From positions 1-15,908 of the forward strand of contig CAKTIH010000037.1 of NCBI GenBank assembly GCA_934565615.1: a stretch of 15,908 nt of DNA. Direction: 5' to 3'. The position numbers were made by a program, and so were the translations under genes. Positions 12,986 to 15,908 of this stretch are shown piece after piece; position 1 is the stretch's first letter; each line of letters begins with the position of its first letter. The notes below the pieces were generated by a model, which was given only the letters and a program-made list of their open reading frames with translations, was not told where the DNA came from and did not search any database. The DNA is from an uncultured Oscillospiraceae bacterium. GTDB taxonomy: Bacteria > Bacillota > Clostridia > Oscillospirales > Oscillospiraceae.

Positions 12986-14656
12986 TTATTTTCCGCTTTT
13001 ATATTTGAGCGTAGTTATGAGTGACTCACTCGTTACACGTATCGTATTGAGGATCGTTACAACGGCCGCGACAAAATCTATAAAGATAGCAAACCACAGA
13101 TTGCAGTACCCTACGATACTCAGGAATATCAGCAAAGCTTTTACGATAAACGCAATCAGCGCATTTTCAATCGCGATCTCGCGCACGCGGACTGCGACCT
13201 GTCTCGCGAACGGAATGTTGTTGATATACTCATGGTCGACTATCGCGTCGGCATACTTGCTCTTCTTCCCTACGCGCATGTCTATGGCCGCCGGGCTGTG
13301 GCACTCAATGCCGCTTGCGTAAACAAATATAACATTTGTCTTCGCCTTAGACGAAATATCACTTATAACTTCGAGACGCTTGTCTCCGCTGCACTGCGGG
13401 TACATTTCATTGAAGTTCATAAGCTCCGCAAACTGCTGTCCCGCTTCCTTGCTGTCGTCCGTCAGGAGAATGCATCTTGAAATGCCGACAGCCTTCATTT
13501 CAGGAACAAGGTTCTCGGTTTCATCATTGACGTCGGACGAGATCACAACCTTACCCATGACCTTGTTCGCAACGACCATATAGAAAACCTGACCGATAGC
13601 GGTATTGTCCTCCGGCAGCTGAACTCCTCTGCTGGCCAGAAAATCCTTCTCGGCAAAGACAACATCGATGCCGTCGATAGACAGCTCCACGCCGTAGCCC
13701 GGGATATCGCGGAAATCCTTTATAACGTCAAGGTGATATTCCTGATCGTAAGCGGCGGCAATCGCCTTGGCAACGGGCTGCTCAGAATAATACACCGCGT
13801 GAGCAACGAAGTTCATGAAAGTGGCGGAGTCGAGCACATCCGAATACATTGCAATGATGCGCGGACATTCATCGGCAAAAATACCGGCCTTGTCAAATAT
13901 GGCAATATTGGCGTCCGCCATGCCCTCGAGATCCTTTGCGCTATTGAACACAACTCCCTGCTGAGCACTATAGCACAAACCGACGATACCGGAGAGCGGA
14001 ATGGAGACGACAATAGACATCGGCGTTGCGATCAGGATGATCATCAGCGCGCGGTGAACAGATACGATATAGCTATAATTTGTAAATATCGGCAGAGCGA
14101 CAGCGTATGCCAGCGCGAGGAATACCGCGACCTTAAGCACAGATCCGGAGCTGCTGAGCATGACCTCATGGATGTTAAGAGGCGCTGCGTTCTTGTCCTC
14201 AACCGCGGCTTTGACCTTCGCGGTGACCTCTTCGTCCTGATATACAAGCAGTTCAAGCGCGGCCTTCTCGGTATGATCCTTCGCATAGTTGAGGAGGAGC
14301 TGACCTATCTGATAAAGCAGAACGACTGCCGCACCTTCTATTGCAAAGCCGATAAAGAATGCTATGACCGACACAATGACAACTACGACCGAGGTGGCAA
14401 GATACCTGCCGTTTTCAACATCCGAAACTGCTTCCATGACGATGTCGTACCCGGCAGCAGCGGCGGCAAGAACGAGCAGAATTATGCTGACAAAATCAGG
14501 CATGCTTATGATAAGAGAAACGGCAAAAATCACCGTGGCCAATACAAGTCTGATGACCACAGTATTCCCGCGCGCGCTGAGAGAACTAAGCGCACTGACA
14601 GCCTTTGAAGGCTCTTTTGCCGCTGTATGCCTGCTTTTGACATGTTTCTGGCTCAT
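12986..14656 (-). CDS. Degenerate P-type (P1B-like) ATPase relative, probably catalytically inactive
   Basis: The intact 556-residue membrane protein is related to heavy-metal P1B ATPases but lacks their motifs. Hydrophobic segments lie at about 33-50, 53-70, 87-120, 172-192, 202-230 and 495-540. The ion-site CPC motif is ATPM (210-213). The phosphorylation motif DKTGT is DKAGI (255-259). The SEHP motif is SEQP (291-294). The GDGxND hinge is replaced by VYASGIE (445-451). The actuator domain with TGES is essentially missing (only about 50 residues between helix pairs). The IPGYG nucleotide-domain motif (318-322) and the C-terminal PFARQVAVRVREIAIENAL helix remain recognisable. GGAGGTGG precedes the ATG. 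It lies 46 bp downstream of fba and is likely co-transcribed. Confidence 0.75.
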   Translation of the reverse strand: MSQKHVKSRHTAAKEPSKAVSALSSLSARGNTVVIRLVLATVIFAVSLIISMPDFVSIILLVLAAAAAGYDIVMEAVSDVENGRYLATSVVVVIVSVIAFFIGFAIEGAAVVLLYQIGQLLLNYAKDHTEKAALELLVYQDEEVTAKVKAAVEDKNAAPLNIHEVMLSSSGSVLKVAVFLALAYAVALPIFTNYSYIVSVHRALMIILIATPMSIVVSIPLSGIVGLCYSAQQGVVFNSAKDLEGMADANIAIFDKAGIFADECPRIIAMYSDVLDSATFMNFVAHAVYYSEQPVAKAIAAAYDQEYHLDVIKDFRDIPGYGVELSIDGIDVVFAEKDFLASRGVQLPEDNTAIGQVFYMVVANKVMGKVVISSDVNDETENLVPEMKAVGISRCILLTDDSKEAGQQFAELMNFNEMYPQCSGDKRLEVISDISSKAKTNVIFVYASGIECHSPAAIDMRVGKKSKYADAIVDHEYINNIPFARQVAVRVREIAIENALIAFIVKALLIFLSIVGYCNLWFAIFIDFVAAVVTILNTIRVTSESLITTLKYKSGK

Positions 14657-14702
14657 CTTGCCACCTCCTATAGTTTATGTGTCTGTATACAGTATAGCCT
14701 TA

Positions 14703-15638
14703 TCAGGCCTTTCCGTCGCAGCCGAGCACATCGACGATCTTGTGCTTGACCATTTCCTTTATAGCATCGCGGCCCGGCCCAAGGTACTGTCTGGGATCGA
14801 AGTGATCCGGATGCTCGTTAAAGTACTTGCGGATGCTTGCGGTCATTGCAAGGCGAAGATCGGAGTCAATGTTGATCTTGCAGACGGCCATGCTTGCTGC
14901 CTGACGGAGCTGATCCTCTGGGACGCCGATCGCGCCGGGCATATTGCCGCCGTTCTCGTTGATGATGCGTACAAATTCCTGCGGCACGGAGGAAGAACCG
15001 TGCAGGACTATCGGGAAACCGGGCAGGCGCTTCTCAACATCCTCAAGAATATCAAAGCGGAGCTGGGGCTTCGTGCCGGGCTTGAACTTATATGCGCCGT
15101 GGGACGTGCCGATAGCGATGGCCAGAGAGTCGCAGCCGGTGCGCTCGACAAATTCCTGAACGTCCTCAGGTCTGGTATAAGAGCTGTCCTCGTGGGAAAC
15201 CTTAACCTCGTCCTCTATTCCAGCGAGGGTGCCGAGCTCAGCCTCGACAACGACGCCGTGGTCATGTGCATATTCAACAACCTGTCTGGTTATTGCGATG
15301 TTGTCCTCAAAGGGCTTGGAGGAAGCGTCTATCATAACGGAGGTGAAACCGCCGTCAATGCAGGACTTGCACAGCTCAAAGCTGTCGCCATGATCAAGAT
15401 GCAGCGCGATGGGAAGCCCGGTCTCAATGATCGCAGCTTCGACCAGCTTCATCAGGTAAGTATGATTTGCATATTTACGTGCGCCCTTGGAGACCTGAAG
15501 AATAAGCGGAGCATTGAGCTCTGCGGCAGCTTCGGTTATCCCCTGCACGATCTCCATGTTATTGACATTGAAAGCACCGATTGCGTAGCCCCCATCGTAT
15601 GCTTTTTTGAACATCTCAGTAGTAGTTACCAGCGGCAT
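14703..15638 (-). CDS. fba: Class II fructose-1,6-bisphosphate aldolase
   Basis: This 311-residue zinc-dependent aldolase interconverts fructose-1,6-bisphosphate and DHAP plus glyceraldehyde-3-phosphate in cytosolic glycolysis. Zinc and catalytic residues: D82/H83 (HLDHGDSFE), E132/E134 (VEAELG), H180 (GTSHGAYKF) and H213 (VLHGSSSVP). NIDSDLR (256-262) is the phosphate/substrate loop. Length is that of the Firmicute class IIA/B form. AGGAGA lies about ten bases before the ATG, and a sigma-A-type promoter is upstream. It is divergent from a phosphofructokinase gene and upstream of the P-type ATPase relative. Confidence 0.96.
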   Translation of the reverse strand: MPLVTTTEMFKKAYDGGYAIGAFNVNNMEIVQGITEAAAELNAPLILQVSKGARKYANHTYLMKLVEAAIIETGLPIALHLDHGDSFELCKSCIDGGFTSVMIDASSKPFEDNIAITRQVVEYAHDHGVVVEAELGTLAGIEDEVKVSHEDSSYTRPEDVQEFVERTGCDSLAIAIGTSHGAYKFKPGTKPQLRFDILEDVEKRLPGFPIVLHGSSSVPQEFVRIINENGGNMPGAIGVPEDQLRQAASMAVCKINIDSDLRLAMTASIRKYFNEHPDHFDPRQYLGPGRDAIKEMVKHKIVDVLGCDGKA

Positions 15639-15706
15639 AATTTTTGATATCTCCTTCTCGATTTGCTAATTTTGTACAAAAAGCACATTTACAAATTCGC
15701 ATTTAT

Positions 15707-15735
15707 ATTATATCCTCAAAAAAGCTTATAATCAA
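15707..15735 (-). promoter_or_regulatory. Sigma-A promoter of fba
   Basis: On the minus strand TTGATT (15735-15730), a 17-bp spacer and a perfect TATAAT (15712-15707), about 70 bp before the fba ATG. Confidence 0.7.
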
Positions 15736-15740
15736 TACTC

Positions 15741-15755
15741 AGTTTTTACAAAACT
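15741..15755. repeat. Short palindrome in the fba-pfk divergent region
   Basis: AGTTTT-TAC-AAAACT lies just upstream of the fba -35 box and between the two divergent genes, a possible operator position. The AT-rich composition makes chance occurrence plausible. Confidence 0.3.
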
Positions 15756-15794
15756 CATTTTAATAGAAACTATTTTCACGGGAGGATTTTGGCA

Positions 15795-15908
15795 ATGTCA
15801 GAAAAATTGATCGGTGCATGTATATTCGGTCAGTCCGGAGGCCCCACCGCGGTCATCAACGCCAGTGCTTACGGCGTGATCGACACGGCTTTGAAGTCTG
15901 GCGCCATC
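15795..15908 (+). CDS. 6-phosphofructokinase, probably PPi-dependent (5' part only)
   Basis: The first 38 residues are present and the gene runs off the right edge. GQSGGPTAVINAS (12-24) is the N-terminal phosphate-donor loop. The GGPT form is typical of PPi-type phosphofructokinases, whereas classical bacterial ATP enzymes have GGDAPGMN. The donor cannot be settled without the later GGD/GDD region. It phosphorylates fructose-6-phosphate to the substrate of the divergently encoded aldolase. GGAGG (15781-15785) lies nine bases before the ATG. Confidence 0.85.
   Translation, partial: MSEKLIGACIFGQSGGPTAVINASAYGVIDTALKSGAI

Noticed and set aside
13733..14608. Plus-strand frame opposite the ATPase relative
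   Set aside because: It has no ribosome site, its composition is rich in Asn/Asp/Arg/His, and the opposite-strand frame has recognisable membrane helices and P-type ATPase landmarks.
14364..15647. 427-codon plus-strand frame opposite fba
   Set aside because: Fba is unmistakable on the minus strand with all zinc ligands; the plus frame also runs across the ATPase gene start.

Overview
The window reads as chromosome of a spore-forming, low-to-moderate GC Firmicute of class Clostridia, most likely an Oscillospirales/Ruminococcaceae-type gut organism (inference). Evidence: strong AGGAGG-type ribosome sites, full-length spoIVA and cwlD, a SigH-like sigma factor, the ruvC-ruvA-ruvB order, and a PPi-PFK-type start of a phosphofructokinase gene. 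Nothing looks like a prophage, IS element or CRISPR array.

Left part (1-2230): two tandem hairpins, then a small membrane protein resembling TIGR04086 whose ribosome site lies in the second hairpin. Next comes an unrecognised small membrane protein with its own promoter, and a XerD-type recombinase closed by a terminator. Middle-left (2231-5154): a ruvCAB operon for Holliday-junction processing with a candidate extended -10 promoter, followed by a separately promoted SigH-type sigma factor. Middle (5155-7264): a double zinc-ribbon protein with high-expression codon use, a DUF1858/TIGR03980 redox-disulfide protein, and the overlapping trmK-nif3 pair, with two terminators between them.

Middle-right (7265-11807): spoIVA, preceded by a candidate sigma-E promoter embedded in a hairpin that covers the spoIVA ribosome site. 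Then cwlD-radA-DUF6873-like as a tight operon behind a near-consensus sigma-A promoter, ending in a hairpin shared with a convergent gene.

Right part (11808-15908), mainly minus strand: a second tyrosine recombinase with an enlarged N-terminal domain. Immediately upstream of it is a 28-bp site with dif architecture (11+6+11) resembling Bacillus subtilis dif. Beyond lies an intact but motif-degraded P-type ATPase relative, then class II fructose-bisphosphate aldolase, divergent from the start of a (probably PPi-dependent) phosphofructokinase that runs off the window.

The themes are chromosome maintenance (two Xer recombinases, dif-like site, RuvABC, RadA), sporulation (SigH, SpoIVA, CwlD) and central glycolysis. 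The points most worth a second look are the recombinase/dif-like pair, the apparent pseudo-ATPase, and the sigma-E promoter/hairpin arrangement at spoIVA.
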